Positions 17,666 to 27,302 of a stretch of DNA of 64,000 nucleotides are shown here, piece after piece. How positions within the stretch are numbered: the stretch's first letter is position 1; every line of letters begins with the position of its first letter. The position numbers and the translations under genes were made by a program. The DNA comes from Enterobacter oligotrophicus (GTDB taxonomy: Bacteria > Pseudomonadota > Gammaproteobacteria > Enterobacterales > Enterobacteriaceae), in NCBI RefSeq assembly GCF_009176645.1, contig NZ_AP019007.1, forward strand, positions 3,968,001-4,032,000. Reading direction: 5' to 3'. Under the pieces are notes generated by a model, which worked only from the letters and a program-made list of their open reading frames with translations, ran no database searches and was not told the origin of the DNA.

Positions 17666-18559
17666 AGATATAGTCTGTTTTGACTTTGAAAGTCTTTCAT
17701 TCATGATCGAAAAAGTATTTAAATCTTTTTCGATCATAATAAAATCTCGATTTAAATTCATTGCAGCTATTGCGGTTGAGCCGCTACCTGCAAACGGATC
17801 TAAAACAACTTGTCCAGGAACAGTAACTAATGAAATTAACGTCTCTAACAATTTTACTGGTTTCTGAGCATCATGAAGCCCACCTTCTTTAGGTGCCATC
17901 CCTATCTCAAGTACATTATTAAAATGTCCAGTCATTTCTTCGAACGCAAATTGATTATATGCACCCAGTTTATGCTCAAGAACGTTGTCAGCAATGGTGT
18001 GTTTATAAGGTTTGAAACACCATATGATTGGCTCAAAAACAGGTCTTAAGTTACCAATACGCCAACCATCCCAGTGAAGGGACTCTTCCTGCATCCCTCT
18101 ACGCTCATAAACGATACTTAATCGCTGCGCTCTATGAGTAGCTTTAGGTTTTATCCAGGATAACATGTCTCTGAAGTTAAAGCCGGCATCCTCTAATGCG
18201 ACAATGCATCTTGGCGCAAATCTTCTGCCAGCAAAAACAAAGGCTGTACCGCCAGGTTTTAAAACCCTTAACCATTCAGATGCCCATGTTTGACACCATT
18301 GGTAGTATTCAACTGGAATTTTTCTATCAGCATCTGACCATCCATTAATTGGTTTTCCTCTGCGTTTAAAAACAGCTCCTGCTTGTTTTTGGGCTGGACT
18401 GTTTCCTAAGTATGCTGTATTCGTGTTTTTATGTAATACATCCCAGTCGTCAGCACCTATACCATAAGGAATGTCACTCAGAATAAGGTCTATACTATTA
18501 GCTTCTAGTTTTTTTAACTCGTTTATTGAGTCTGCATTTATTAATAACTCTTTGCGCAT
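17654..18559 (-). CDS. N6-adenine DNA methyltransferase (HindIII/Csp231I type)
   Basis: Protective methylase of 301 residues, beta-class arrangement: catalytic motif IV SDIPYG (residues 28-33, a DPPY variant) precedes the target-recognition region, and the AdoMet-binding motif LDPFAGSGST lies near the C-terminus (about residues 253-262). The DIPY form and the region after it resemble M.HindIII-type enzymes, so AAGCTT is the expected site. Transcribed toward the nuclease with a tail-to-tail overlap of 12 bp. It has its own promoter region at the right flank, so methylation can start independently of the controller. Confidence 0.9.
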   Translation of the reverse strand: MRKELLINADSINELKKLEANSIDLILSDIPYGIGADDWDVLHKNTNTAYLGNSPAQKQAGAVFKRRGKPINGWSDADRKIPVEYYQWCQTWASEWLRVLKPGGTAFVFAGRRFAPRCIVALEDAGFNFRDMLSWIKPKATHRAQRLSIVYERRGMQEESLHWDGWRIGNLRPVFEPIIWCFKPYKHTIADNVLEHKLGAYNQFAFEEMTGHFNNVLEIGMAPKEGGLHDAQKPVKLLETLISLVTVPGQVVLDPFAGSGSTAIAAMNLNRDFIMIEKDLNTFSIMNERLSKSKQTISLFD

Positions 18560-19289
18560 TTCATTTTAACCTTAAAAAGATGACGAGCGTATATTAACAC
18601 ATGGCAGAGTAACAGTAAAATTCATTAAAACTGCTTGCTGATGTTCACGGTGCCTACGGTAGTTCATAATATTCGTCATTATATTTTGCCAGTTTATAGC
18701 CATCCTCTGGTATTTTAATAATATGGAGTTTTCATATTAATTACTTTTATAAATGTCGAACCCGAATTTTATGTTTGTTCTCTTGTAAATGATTAAATTG
18801 TATAAATTTTTTATGAGCTAAAAATATCGTTTTGTTTGATATAAACGATATCGTATGTTTCTCTGTTCCGATCCATCTTTCTCCGTAATTCTCTTCAGAC
18901 AAGGGTAACTGATAACACTTACCCGGTCGTTGACAGTCCCCCTGGTTTAGTCAGCAGCGAAGCGATAGAGGTACTGTTTTGCAGGATCGATTTAACGATC
19001 TGTAGAGTCATGTCGATGCTTTTGCGATCCGATCTTGCTCGATTGCTTCGGGCGTATCAGCGAGTAAGGGTCTGTTTCCCTCTTTGTATGCTGAGATTCC
19101 GAGGTTTTGAAAGCTCTTCTCTGATAGAATCAAAGTATTCGCATGTGCATACTGTTCAGCTCAGCAAGTTCTGTTTGGCGTCTTACCGGAACGCTTCGTT
19201 CTTGCTTCTTTGATGAGAATCTTATGTAAGAGTATGCTTATATTTTTTGTTTCATAACCATCTCAGTAACTTACAAGAGAGTATCAATT
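18560..19289. other. Right flank of restriction island and ybiT leader
   Basis: 730 bp without a supported gene. The left half is AT-rich and holds a 9-bp inverted repeat ATATCGTTT/AAACGATAT with a 10-base loop (18824-18851). It must include the methylase promoter. The right part, from about 19220, is the ybiT leader with AAGAGAG before the TTG start. A frame at 19010-19213 has no ribosome site or recognisable product. Confidence 0.5.
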
Positions 19290-20885
19290 TTGCTTCTTTG
19301 CAACAACGTCACTATGCAGTTTGGCAGTAAGCCGCTGTTCGAAAACATTTCCGTCAAATTTGGCGGCGGCAACCGTTACGGCCTGATTGGTGCCAACGGT
19401 AGCGGCAAATCCACCTTTATGAAGATCCTCGGCGGCGACTTAGAGCCAACGCTTGGCAACGTATCGCTCGACCCTAACGAGCGCATCGGTAAGCTGCGTC
19501 AGGATCAGTTCGCCTTCGAAGAGTTCACCGTGCTTGACACCGTGATCATGGGACACGCGGAGCTGTGGGAAGTGAAGCAGGAGCGCGATCGCATCTACGC
19601 GCTGGCGGAAATGAGCGAAGAAGACGGCTACAAAGTGGCTGACCTCGAAGTACAGTACGGCGAAATGGACGGCTATTCTGCGGAAGCGCGTGCGGGTGAG
19701 CTGCTGCTGGGTGTCGGTATTCCTGTTGAACAACACTACGGCCCGATGAGCGAAGTTGCGCCAGGCTGGAAGCTGCGTGTGCTGCTGGCGCAGGCCCTGT
19801 TCTCCAACCCGGACATCCTGCTGCTCGACGAACCGACGAACAACCTGGACATCGACACTATCCGCTGGCTGGAGCAGACGCTGAACGACCGCGACAGCAC
19901 CATGATTATCATCTCGCACGACCGTCACTTCCTGAACATGGTTTGTACCCACATGGCGGATCTGGACTACGGCGAGCTGCGCGTTTATCCGGGCAACTAT
20001 GACGAATACATGACGGCGGCAACCCAGGCGCGTGAGCGTCTGCTGGCGGACAACGCCAAGAAGAAAGCGCAGATTGCGGACCTGCAATCCTTCGTCAGCC
20101 GCTTCAGCGCCAACGCCTCTAAATCGCGCCAGGCAACGTCACGTGCGCGCCAGATCGACAAAATCAAGCTGGAAGAAGTTAAAGCCTCCAGCCGTCAGAA
20201 CCCGTTCATCCGCTTCGAGCAGGACAAGAAGCTGTTCCGTAACGCGCTGGAAGTGGAAGCCCTCACCAAAGGCTTCGATGACGGTCCGTTGTTCAAAAAC
20301 TTCAACCTGCTGCTGGAAGTGGGCGAGAAGATTGCCATCCTCGGTGCCAACGGCGTGGGTAAATCCACCATGCTGAAAACCCTGGTAGGTGAACTGCAGC
20401 CGGATAACGGTACGGTGAAATGGTCAGAAAACGCGCAGGTTGGTTACTATGCGCAGGATCATGAATATGAGTTCGAAAACGATCTGACCGTCTTTGACTG
20501 GATGAGCCAGTGGAAGCAGGAAGGTGACGACGAGCAGGCGGTGCGCAGTATTCTGGGACGTCTGCTGTTCAGCCAGGACGACATCAAAAAGCCTGCTAAA
20601 GTGCTTTCCGGCGGTGAGAAGGGCCGTATGCTGTTCGGTAAGCTGATGATGGAAAAACCAAACATCCTGGTGATGGACGAACCCACCAACCACCTGGATA
20701 TGGAATCTATCGAATCGCTGAACATGGCGCTGGAGATGTATCAGGGTACGCTGATCTTCGTCTCTCACGATCGTGAGTTCGTTAGCTCGCTGGCGACCCG
20801 CGTGATCGAAATTACGCCAGAGCGCGTGGTGGACTTCACCGGTAACTACGAAGATTACCTGCGCAGTAAAGGCATCGAGAGTTAA
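19290..20885 (+). CDS. ybiT: YbiT, ABC-F ATPase
   Basis: Cytoplasmic ribosome-associated ABC-F protein, 531 residues, no membrane domain. There are two ATPase cassettes. The first has GANGSGKST near residue 36 and [11 protein letters not shown]. The second has GANGVGKST near residue 350, LSGGEKGRM, and MDEPTNHLD. They are joined by a charged linker (about residues 245-305). It is the paralogue of EttA/Uup in E. coli and is thought to tune translation. The start is TTG, as the alignment with E. coli YbiT suggests, with AAGAGAG in front. The protein is close to identical to the E. coli one. Confidence 0.94.
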   Translation: MLLCNNVTMQFGSKPLFENISVKFGGGNRYGLIGANGSGKSTFMKILGGDLEPTLGNVSLDPNERIGKLRQDQFAFEEFTVLDTVIMGHAELWEVKQERDRIYALAEMSEEDGYKVADLEVQYGEMDGYSAEARAGELLLGVGIPVEQHYGPMSEVAPGWKLRVLLAQALFSNPDILLLDEPTNNLDIDTIRWLEQTLNDRDSTMIIISHDRHFLNMVCTHMADLDYGELRVYPGNYDEYMTAATQARERLLADNAKKKAQIADLQSFVSRFSANASKSRQATSRARQIDKIKLEEVKASSRQNPFIRFEQDKKLFRNALEVEALTKGFDDGPLFKNFNLLLEVGEKIAILGANGVGKSTMLKTLVGELQPDNGTVKWSENAQVGYYAQDHEYEFENDLTVFDWMSQWKQEGDDEQAVRSILGRLLFSQDDIKKPAKVLSGGEKGRMLFGKLMMEKPNILVMDEPTNHLDMESIESLNMALEMYQGTLIFVSHDREFVSSLATRVIEITPERVVDFTGNYEDYLRSKGIES

Positions 20886-20890
20886 AAAAA

Positions 20891-20926
20891 TAGCCGGGTG
20901 GCGGCTTCGCCTTACCCGGCCTACGT
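20891..20926. repeat. REP-like palindrome
   Basis: TAGCCGGGTGGCGGCTTCGC..CTTACCCGGCCTACG between convergent ybiT and the alpha-glucosidase gene. Confidence 0.8.
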
Positions 20927-20932
20927 TCTATC

Positions 20933-20977
20933 CCCTCTCCCTGTGGGAGAGGGTTAGGGTGAGGGCAACAGGCCGCA
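20933..20977. repeat. CCCTCTCCC intergenic repeat
   Basis: CCCTCTCCCTGTGGGAGAGG dyad followed by GGGTGAGGGCAACAGGCCGC. It runs up to the stop codon of the alpha-glucosidase gene. Confidence 0.8.
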
Positions 20978-23341
20978 CTACACCACCCACTCGCCCCCTT
21001 CAACCCCGTTTACCCGCAGAGTACGTTGTTCCCCCACCGGTAACGACACCTTCAGCGCTTTCCACGCCGGACGACAATCGCCGCGCGCGTTAACCTTCAG
21101 GTTGATGGTTGCCCCGTCGCACACCATTTCCCACTCCACCCACAGCGCATTACCGTTCTGGTAGCCCCAGCTTTCGCCATCGTCTTCAAACAGCAGGCCA
21201 GAGGTGGTGCCGACGCCTTTCACCGGGAAGAGCTTCAGCTCGCGGGTATCGTCTTTCCCGGCGCTCACGTGGGTGATGCGTTCGCTAAGCGGCAGACCGG
21301 CACCGGCGCGCACCAGCAGCGGCAGTTTTTCGAGCGGCGCGTTGAGGACGATCCACTGCCCGCCTGAGTACCATTCGTGGGTGTAAAAATCGTACCAGCC
21401 GGTGTCGTTCTCCGGCAGCCAGATGCGGCGCTCGCGCTGACCGGCTTCGACCACGCTGGCGACCAGCAGGTCACGGCCCAGCAGGAAGTCGTCACACTCT
21501 TCAAAGGTCTGCGCATCATGCTCGTGGTCGAGGAAAGTTGGGCGCAACATCGGTTCATCGTCGGCGTGCGCCTGCCAGAGCAGGGTGTAGAGGTACGGCA
21601 GTAGACGGTAGCGCAGTTCAATGGCGCTACGAATCGCTGGTGTTACGCCCGGATACATCCACGGCTCGTTCACCGTGTGATCATCATTCCATGAGTGAAT
21701 GGTAAAGCGCGGGTGCATCACGCCGTTCTGTACCCAGCGGACAAACAGCTCGGCGTCCGGCTTATCGCCAGAGAAACCGCCGACATCGTGACCGACGTTG
21801 AACAGCCCGGACAGACTCATGCCCAGCCCCATGCGGATGTTATAGCGCAGGGTGTCCCAGTTGGTGCGGTTATCGCCGCTCCAGGTCTGCACGTAGCGCT
21901 GCATCCCGGCACAGCCGGAGCGGGAGATCAGGTACGGACGTTTTTCCGGCGCAAAGCGCTGCTGCGCTTCCAGCGAGGCGCGCATCATCAACAGTGGCAT
22001 CACCGGGCGAATGTGCTTGATGGCGATCTCCTTGCCGAAGCCAAAGCAGCGCGCCTCACCGTCCCACACTTCGTACTCGTTGTTGTCGTTCCAGGTGGAG
22101 TCGATCCCCATCTCCAGCAGTTGCGTGGTCACGCCGTTCTGCCACCACTGCACCGTCTGCGGGTTGGTAAAGTCGAGGTGTGATCCTTCGTCATCCCAGA
22201 AGCTGGAACGTTCTGGAGCATCGGTTTCTGAATCACGAATGAACAGGCCGCTTTCCGCCACTTCGTTATAGCGCGGGTGATCCTGCAGCAGGCACGGCTT
22301 GATGTTTGCTGCAAGCCGCAGCCCCGCGTCGTGGAATGCCGCGCTCATCACCTTCGGCTGCGGCACTTTGTCGTAGTTCCAGTTAAAGACGTAGCGCTTG
22401 CCGTTAATGGAGGTATAGCCCGACGAGAGCTGGAACGAGTCGCATGGAATGGCGTGCTCTTCGCACAGGCGGATGAAGTTCATCAGCTGATTCTGGGCGT
22501 CCGGCGCATCGGTGTAGTGCATAGTCGAGCCGCTGTAGCCCAGGCTCCATTTCGGCCCGAACAGCGTCTTCCCGGTCAGGCGCACAAAGGCTTTGGTGAC
22601 GTCCAGCACGCGCTTGCCGGTAAAGATGTAGTAATCGATATCACCCGCTTCCGCCTGCCAGCGGCGATAGGCGGTGTGGTAGTTGTCGATTTCGTTGCCC
22701 AGATCCAGCCAGCAACTGCTCAGGTTGTCGTAAAACAGGCCGTAGCTCACGTCGTCGCGACGGGCGATAGTGAACGGAATGTGCTTATACAGCGGATCGG
22801 TGCTCACTGCGTTATAGCCCATCGCATCGAGGTTGCGCATCTCGTAGCGTTTACCGTTGCGCTGCAGATCGCCCGCTTTTTCACCCAGGCCGTAAAAACG
22901 CTCGTCCTTACGACGGCTCAGATAGTGCGCCACGCCGTCGCCGTGGGCGTTCAGCAGGTACGCGCTGGTCGGGCGGTCATTAGCCAGCGGCTGCCACTCG
23001 CCCGCATCATTACGGTAGTGCCACTCCAGCCACAGCGGCTGGTGGACGGTCACGCGCAGCTGTTCGGTTGCCACTGTCAGCACATCGTCCTGCTGCGTCA
23101 GCGTCCAGGCGGGGCAGGAGAAGCCGCTCACGTCATCACGATGACGGCCTTCCCACGGTACGTCTTGCTCCGGGGCGATGCTCCAGGTGCGGTCCAGCGC
23201 CAGCTCGCCTTTGCGTTTAATCAGCACGCGGAACAGGTTCTCTTCCAGCACATACAGGCACAGGCGGTGCTGGTTATCCACCAGCAGTTCCAGATGGTTT
23301 GCCGACTGTGTATCAATGGTCCAGTTTTTCAGGGTTTTCAT
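20978..23341 (-). CDS. GH31 alpha-glucosidase-type hydrolase
   Basis: Cytoplasmic family-31 glycoside hydrolase of 787 residues. Nucleophile Asp419 lies in STWNDNNEYEVWD and acid/base Asp490 in WSGDNRTNW, with the usual GGFSGDKPDAELFVRW following. No signal peptide. The ATG at 23341 (MKTLKNWT) is chosen over an in-frame GTG at 23356. It lies 17 bp after the MFS gene in the same direction, so sugar uptake and cleavage are coupled. It is longer than sulfoquinovosidase YihQ and lacks reason to be called that; an alpha-glucoside is the likely substrate. Not present at this place in E. coli K-12. Confidence 0.88.
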   Translation of the reverse strand: MKTLKNWTIDTQSANHLELLVDNQHRLCLYVLEENLFRVLIKRKGELALDRTWSIAPEQDVPWEGRHRDDVSGFSCPAWTLTQQDDVLTVATEQLRVTVHQPLWLEWHYRNDAGEWQPLANDRPTSAYLLNAHGDGVAHYLSRRKDERFYGLGEKAGDLQRNGKRYEMRNLDAMGYNAVSTDPLYKHIPFTIARRDDVSYGLFYDNLSSCWLDLGNEIDNYHTAYRRWQAEAGDIDYYIFTGKRVLDVTKAFVRLTGKTLFGPKWSLGYSGSTMHYTDAPDAQNQLMNFIRLCEEHAIPCDSFQLSSGYTSINGKRYVFNWNYDKVPQPKVMSAAFHDAGLRLAANIKPCLLQDHPRYNEVAESGLFIRDSETDAPERSSFWDDEGSHLDFTNPQTVQWWQNGVTTQLLEMGIDSTWNDNNEYEVWDGEARCFGFGKEIAIKHIRPVMPLLMMRASLEAQQRFAPEKRPYLISRSGCAGMQRYVQTWSGDNRTNWDTLRYNIRMGLGMSLSGLFNVGHDVGGFSGDKPDAELFVRWVQNGVMHPRFTIHSWNDDHTVNEPWMYPGVTPAIRSAIELRYRLLPYLYTLLWQAHADDEPMLRPTFLDHEHDAQTFEECDDFLLGRDLLVASVVEAGQRERRIWLPENDTGWYDFYTHEWYSGGQWIVLNAPLEKLPLLVRAGAGLPLSERITHVSAGKDDTRELKLFPVKGVGTTSGLLFEDDGESWGYQNGNALWVEWEMVCDGATINLKVNARGDCRPAWKALKVSLPVGEQRTLRVNGVEGGEWVV

Positions 23342-23358
23342 ATGCAATACATCCACTA

Positions 23359-24660
23359 TCAGTTGTGCCTGGCGCGACGTTCAGCAATAAAGGCTACCAG
23401 GAAGACAGCGCCAATCAGGTCAAAGAAACCCATGGCAATAAAGAGCGGGTTGAAGCCGATTTTGTCGGCAGTTACACCGATTAACAGAGAGAACAGGAAG
23501 CTGGCGATCCACGCCGCCGAGCCGCGCATGCCGTTGACGGTCGCCATCTGGCCCTTATCAAACGATTCCACGACCAGGGCGCTCAACATGCAGGAGATGA
23601 TCTGGTGCCCGAAACCGCCGATGGAGATCAGCACGATGGTGATATACGGGTCGCGAGTCACTGCTACCACGGCCAGTGAGATCATCAGAAACGCACCGGT
23701 CACGGAGCTTGCCACCACGGAATTGACGCGGGTACAGCCGAACCAGCGGGTATACAGACGGGTGAGGTAGCCGCTCGCCACGCTGCCGAGGTCAGCAGCG
23801 AGGAAGGGCAGCCAGGCAAACATCGCAATCTGTTTCAGGTCCATGCCGTGCTCTTTGGCAAGGTACAGTGGCACCCAGAAGCTCAGCACCGCCCAGGCCG
23901 GTTCCGCCATAAAGGCCGGGATGGCGATACCGTAAAAGCGTTTGTTCTTCGAGACGGTTTTCAGCGCGGTGAGGAAGGGCAGTTTGACCGGGGCAGGTTC
24001 GTTGTCCTGCTTGATAAACGCCAGTTCGTCTTTGCTCAGGTTCGGGTGCTGTTCCGGGTTGTGATAGAACGCCCACCACAGGACCACCCACACCAGCGCC
24101 AGCACGCCGGTAAACATAAACGCACCCTGCCAGCCAAACGAGGCGTGAGCAAAGTAGATGATAGGCGGGGCCAGCATTGCACCGATGGAGAAGCCTACGC
24201 CCGCCCAACCTGCGGCAACAGGACGCTCCGATTTCGGGAACCATTCACCAATGGTTTTGGCGTTTGCCGGGGTGGCGGCAGCTTCCGAGGCACCCATAAA
24301 GAAGCGCAGGATCGCCAGGTGCAGCCAGCTTCCGGCCCCCGCGTGGAAGATACACATCAGCGCCCAGATCCCGGCGCAAACCATGAAGCCAATCTTCAGG
24401 CCAATGACGTCGATCAGCCATCCGCACAGAGGCTGGAAAATGGTATAGGCAATCTGAAATGCGCCAACGATCCAGGAGTATTGCTCGGTGGTGATCCCGA
24501 GGCTCTCTTTCAGCTCCGGCGCAAGAATACCCAGTGAGTTTCGGGTGATGTAGTTAACAGTTACGCCAAGTAAAAACAGCACTAGCACATACCAGCGCAG
24601 ATTTTTGATGACGCGGCGAGGCTTGCTTGCCGCAACGGTATTATTGATGTCCTGACTCAT
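23359..24660 (-). CDS. MFS transporter, anion:cation symporter (ACS)-like
   Basis: Inner-membrane carrier of 433 residues with 12 predicted segments, starting MSQDINN. Features typical of the ExuT/GudP-type ACS family include VNYITRNSLGILAPELKESLGI in segment 1, the central loop around residue 205 and FFMGASEAAATPANAKTIGEWFP in segments 4-5. GGAGAGT precedes the ATG at 24660, which is preferred to an in-frame GTG at 24672. Co-transcribed with the GH31 gene; the pair is divergent from a LacI regulator. Expected to import the alpha-glucoside or a related acid, unproven. Confidence 0.87.
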   Translation of the reverse strand: MSQDINNTVAASKPRRVIKNLRWYVLVLFLLGVTVNYITRNSLGILAPELKESLGITTEQYSWIVGAFQIAYTIFQPLCGWLIDVIGLKIGFMVCAGIWALMCIFHAGAGSWLHLAILRFFMGASEAAATPANAKTIGEWFPKSERPVAAGWAGVGFSIGAMLAPPIIYFAHASFGWQGAFMFTGVLALVWVVLWWAFYHNPEQHPNLSKDELAFIKQDNEPAPVKLPFLTALKTVSKNKRFYGIAIPAFMAEPAWAVLSFWVPLYLAKEHGMDLKQIAMFAWLPFLAADLGSVASGYLTRLYTRWFGCTRVNSVVASSVTGAFLMISLAVVAVTRDPYITIVLISIGGFGHQIISCMLSALVVESFDKGQMATVNGMRGSAAWIASFLFSLLIGVTADKIGFNPLFIAMGFFDLIGAVFLVAFIAERRARHN

Positions 24661-24749
24661 TTTACTCTCCACAAGACGGACGGTAGGGGATGGATTCAGA
24701 TGTCACACAGATTTTTAATACATTGATAGTTATCTATTTTAATGGACCA

Positions 24750-24778
24750 AGTTGATATACAACTAGTATGGAAGTTGT
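24750..24778. promoter_or_regulatory. Candidate operator with AGTTG/CAACT half-sites
   Basis: In the divergent region between the MFS and LacI genes, AGTTG-ATATA-CAACT (24750-24764) overlaps ACAACT-N8-AGTTGT (24759-24778). Three alternating half-sites in 29 bp suggest a cooperative repressor site. The neighbouring LacI-type protein is the likely binder. The centre is not the CG step common in LacI-family operators, which lowers confidence. Confidence 0.5.
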
Positions 24779-24945
24779 GTGACAAGTTCACCTTAAGGGA
24801 GAAAATGAGCGGGCAATAGTGGATTTTGTGCAAAGTTTCTCATAATGAACGGCCGCCATTTGGCATGATGGCTTTCATGTCAGTTATTTCCTGATGATCA
24901 CGTCATGAAAATTTTTTCATTTCGCAAATGGAGCCAGATCACAAA

Positions 24946-26019
24946 ATGGACAAAAGGCTAAAAATCGCCGAAATCGCCAGCCGCACGCAGTTGTCTATCA
25001 GTACCGTTTCTCGCGTACTGGCGGGGAAGGCTAATACCAGCGAAAAAGCGCGCGTTAAAGTGCTGGAGTGCGCGCGGTCGCTGGGCGTGATGGACGGTCT
25101 GGCTGCGGGACGCCTGCTGCTCAATGGCCTGATGGTATTTGCGCCGCAGCGGGCGTTTGATGAGCGGTCCGACATCTTTTACTACCGTGTGATCCAGAGC
25201 GTGAGCAAAGGGCTGGCGTCGCATGAGGTGCGATTACGCTACTGTGTGCTGGAAGAGAACGACAGCGACGCGCAACTGTTCCTCGCGCGAATGAACGAGT
25301 CAGACACTCAGGCCGCAATTTTGCTGGGTATCGACGATCCGCATATCCACGATCTGGCGGTGGATGTGGGTAAACCCTGCATGCTGATTAACTGCCGTGA
25401 CCGACATATGCGCCTGCCTGCGGTGGCACCGGATCACCGCGCCATTGGTGAACGGGCGGCGGAATACCTGTTCGAAATGGGGCACCGCGAGGTGATGAAT
25501 GTGCTTTGCCTGCGGCGTTACACGATGGACCTGCGCCTGTCGGGTGTTCGCGATGCATGGCAATCCCACAATCTGAAGTTCAACGACAAACGCGATCTGC
25601 TGGTGGTGCCAAGTTTCAGTGCGAAAGAGACAGAGCAAGCGGTCAGCGAATGGCTTAAACAGCGTCAGGGGAAGGATTTGCCTACGGCATTTTTGGTCGG
25701 GGGCGATTTTATGGCGGCAGGGGCGATTAGCGCCCTGCAAAAGCATGGCCTGCGTGTGCCGCAGGACGTGTCGGTGATGAGCATTGACGGCTTTAATCTC
25801 GCGGCGATCCAGGATGTACCGTTAACGGCGGTGCACGTTCCGCGTGATGAACTGGGCACCGAAGCCGTGCATATGCTCCAGCAGCGACTGATGCGCCCGG
25901 ATGCACCGGTAGGGACCCTGCTGCTTAATGGTACGCTGAGTATACGGGAATCAGTCCGGCGGATACGTCAGGGGAAACGACGCACCGCCGTGGAGCGGGA
26001 AGGGTTATACGACAGTTAA
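24946..26019 (+). CDS. LacI-family transcriptional regulator
   Basis: A 357-residue sugar-responsive regulator. Helix-turn-helix at the start (KIAEIASRTQLSISTVSRVL, residues 5-24) plus the hinge, then a periplasmic-binding-protein-like ligand domain ending with VMSIDGFNLAAIQDVPLTAV. Start chosen at MDKRLKIAE (24946), since the LacI fold begins there and GGAG lies upstream; an earlier in-frame ATG at 24928 adds six residues. It is divergent from the MFS/GH31 pair, which it most likely controls. Its stop overlaps the convergent ybiU stop by 3-4 bp. Confidence 0.88.
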   Translation: MDKRLKIAEIASRTQLSISTVSRVLAGKANTSEKARVKVLECARSLGVMDGLAAGRLLLNGLMVFAPQRAFDERSDIFYYRVIQSVSKGLASHEVRLRYCVLEENDSDAQLFLARMNESDTQAAILLGIDDPHIHDLAVDVGKPCMLINCRDRHMRLPAVAPDHRAIGERAAEYLFEMGHREVMNVLCLRRYTMDLRLSGVRDAWQSHNLKFNDKRDLLVVPSFSAKETEQAVSEWLKQRQGKDLPTAFLVGGDFMAAGAISALQKHGLRVPQDVSVMSIDGFNLAAIQDVPLTAVHVPRDELGTEAVHMLQQRLMRPDAPVGTLLLNGTLSIRESVRRIRQGKRRTAVEREGLYDS

Positions 26020-27272
26020 ACCATGCCCAGCGCGCGCTTGCCGTGGATGTTCAGGTCGTTCACGGTAAAGCGGTCCTGCCAGCTTTTTTCGTAGTCTTCA
26101 CGCGGGAAATCTCCCGGTGACGCACCGGTTTCCAGCGCTTCCTTGACCTTTTTCGCGTAGGCGAGGTTTTTCTCGCACATTGGCGCGGCAGGGATGTACA
26201 TCACGTTGCCCCAGCCCTGCTGATTTTCGACCGGCGCAACGGAGTGGATCACATCGCAGTGCCACCACACCGAATCGCCTGCCTCCAGCGCCGGAATGCT
26301 GGTTAACGCTTCAATTAACAGCGGATGCCATTTTTCGGAAATCGGCAGCACGCGCCCCGGTGCCACGCCGCACAGCTCGTCTTCCGGCACGTCGTCCAGC
26401 AGCGGGCGCAGCAGAATGTACGCCATCGCTTCCGGGATCGGCACCACGTGCAGCAGACCCTGGCCGGGGATCATGTCCGACAGCGCCGTCCAGCCCTGGA
26501 AGGTACGGAACACGGAGCATTTGGTGGTGTTATCCACGGTATACTCTTCCACTTCGGTACGGTGCGCGGCGTTCCACGGATCGTACTTCTCTACGTTGCC
26601 GTCAAACACGCGGGCAAATACCTGCTGATAAGCGGGCAGCAGCCAGCGCTCCAGCGCGCCGGAATCGGTATGCGCGCCGAGTCCTTTCGAGGTGGTTCCC
26701 GGCGGGCGGCGGCGGATGCGATCCGGGTAAATCACGCTCACGTCCGGGTCGAACCACTGTTTTCCGTTGCTCTCGAATGTCCATAAACGGTTCAGGAACG
26801 ACTGCACCTGCGCCATCTCTTCGCTCTGGCGCGCCTGCATTTGTGCCTGCGACCAGTAGATGGGGTAAATCTCCGGGCGGGAGGAGGTTAAGGTGCCGAA
26901 GAAGTTATCGCCCGGTCCTTTGTACACCTCGTCAAACTGGTTGAGATCGAGGTAGTCGAGCATCGACTGATCCCACGCCAGCGCCTGCTCCCGCGGGAAG
27001 TGCCCTTTAATCACTGCGCAGCCACGACGTTTTACCGCTTCGCGCTGTGCGTCTGTGATCGTGCCGTTTTTCACATCCGCAAAGGGAATCACCGGCCAGA
27101 CTGATTCACCCTTATTTTTCAGGGCGTTGATTTCCGCCACGCGGGTGGCGATGTTATCGCTGAGCTTATTGAATACCGCCTGCACGTCACCAATCTGCGC
27201 GCGTAGTTCCTGTTTCAACTGACGGATTGCCGCTTTGTGGTCCGCTGGCAAGGTTTCACTGGTAAAGGTCAT
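26016..27272 (-). CDS. ybiU: YbiU, DUF1479 putative 2-oxoglutarate/Fe(II) oxygenase
   Basis: A 418-residue protein of the DUF1479 family. GLGAHTDSGALERW supplies an H-x-D pair and WWHCDVIHSV a downstream His, which together resemble the iron triad of cupin-fold dioxygenases. The E. coli protein has a similar length and no settled function. Its promoter region carries the 16-bp box shared with ybiV and ybiY. In E. coli ybiU sits right after ybiT; here the GH31/MFS/LacI locus has come between them. Confidence 0.88.
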   Translation of the reverse strand: MTFTSETLPADHKAAIRQLKQELRAQIGDVQAVFNKLSDNIATRVAEINALKNKGESVWPVIPFADVKNGTITDAQREAVKRRGCAVIKGHFPREQALAWDQSMLDYLDLNQFDEVYKGPGDNFFGTLTSSRPEIYPIYWSQAQMQARQSEEMAQVQSFLNRLWTFESNGKQWFDPDVSVIYPDRIRRRPPGTTSKGLGAHTDSGALERWLLPAYQQVFARVFDGNVEKYDPWNAAHRTEVEEYTVDNTTKCSVFRTFQGWTALSDMIPGQGLLHVVPIPEAMAYILLRPLLDDVPEDELCGVAPGRVLPISEKWHPLLIEALTSIPALEAGDSVWWHCDVIHSVAPVENQQGWGNVMYIPAAPMCEKNLAYAKKVKEALETGASPGDFPREDYEKSWQDRFTVNDLNIHGKRALGMV

Positions 27273-27286
27273 AACTGCCTCGCATC

Positions 27287-27302
27287 TTTCATTCGAAAGT
27301 AA
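27287..27302. promoter_or_regulatory. Shared 16-bp box, copy A (ybiU)
   Basis: TTTCATTCGAAAGTAA, 15 bp upstream of the ybiU start. The core CTTTC-ATTC-GAAAG (27286-27299) is a dyad. The identical 16-mer occurs at 28305 and, on the other strand, at 31825. The form is reminiscent of DeoR-family operators. Confidence 0.72.

Noticed and set aside
19010..19213. 67-codon frame before ybiT
   Set aside because: No ribosome site, no motif, in a region of mixed composition at the island edge.
20978..23341. Sulfoquinovosidase (YihQ) assignment for the GH31 gene
   Set aside because: The protein is about 110 residues longer than YihQ, and neighbours do not include sulfoquinovose pathway genes.
22277..23770. 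497-codon plus-strand frame
   Set aside because: Antisense to the GH31 and MFS genes, which have clear motifs; an artefact of GC-rich codon use.
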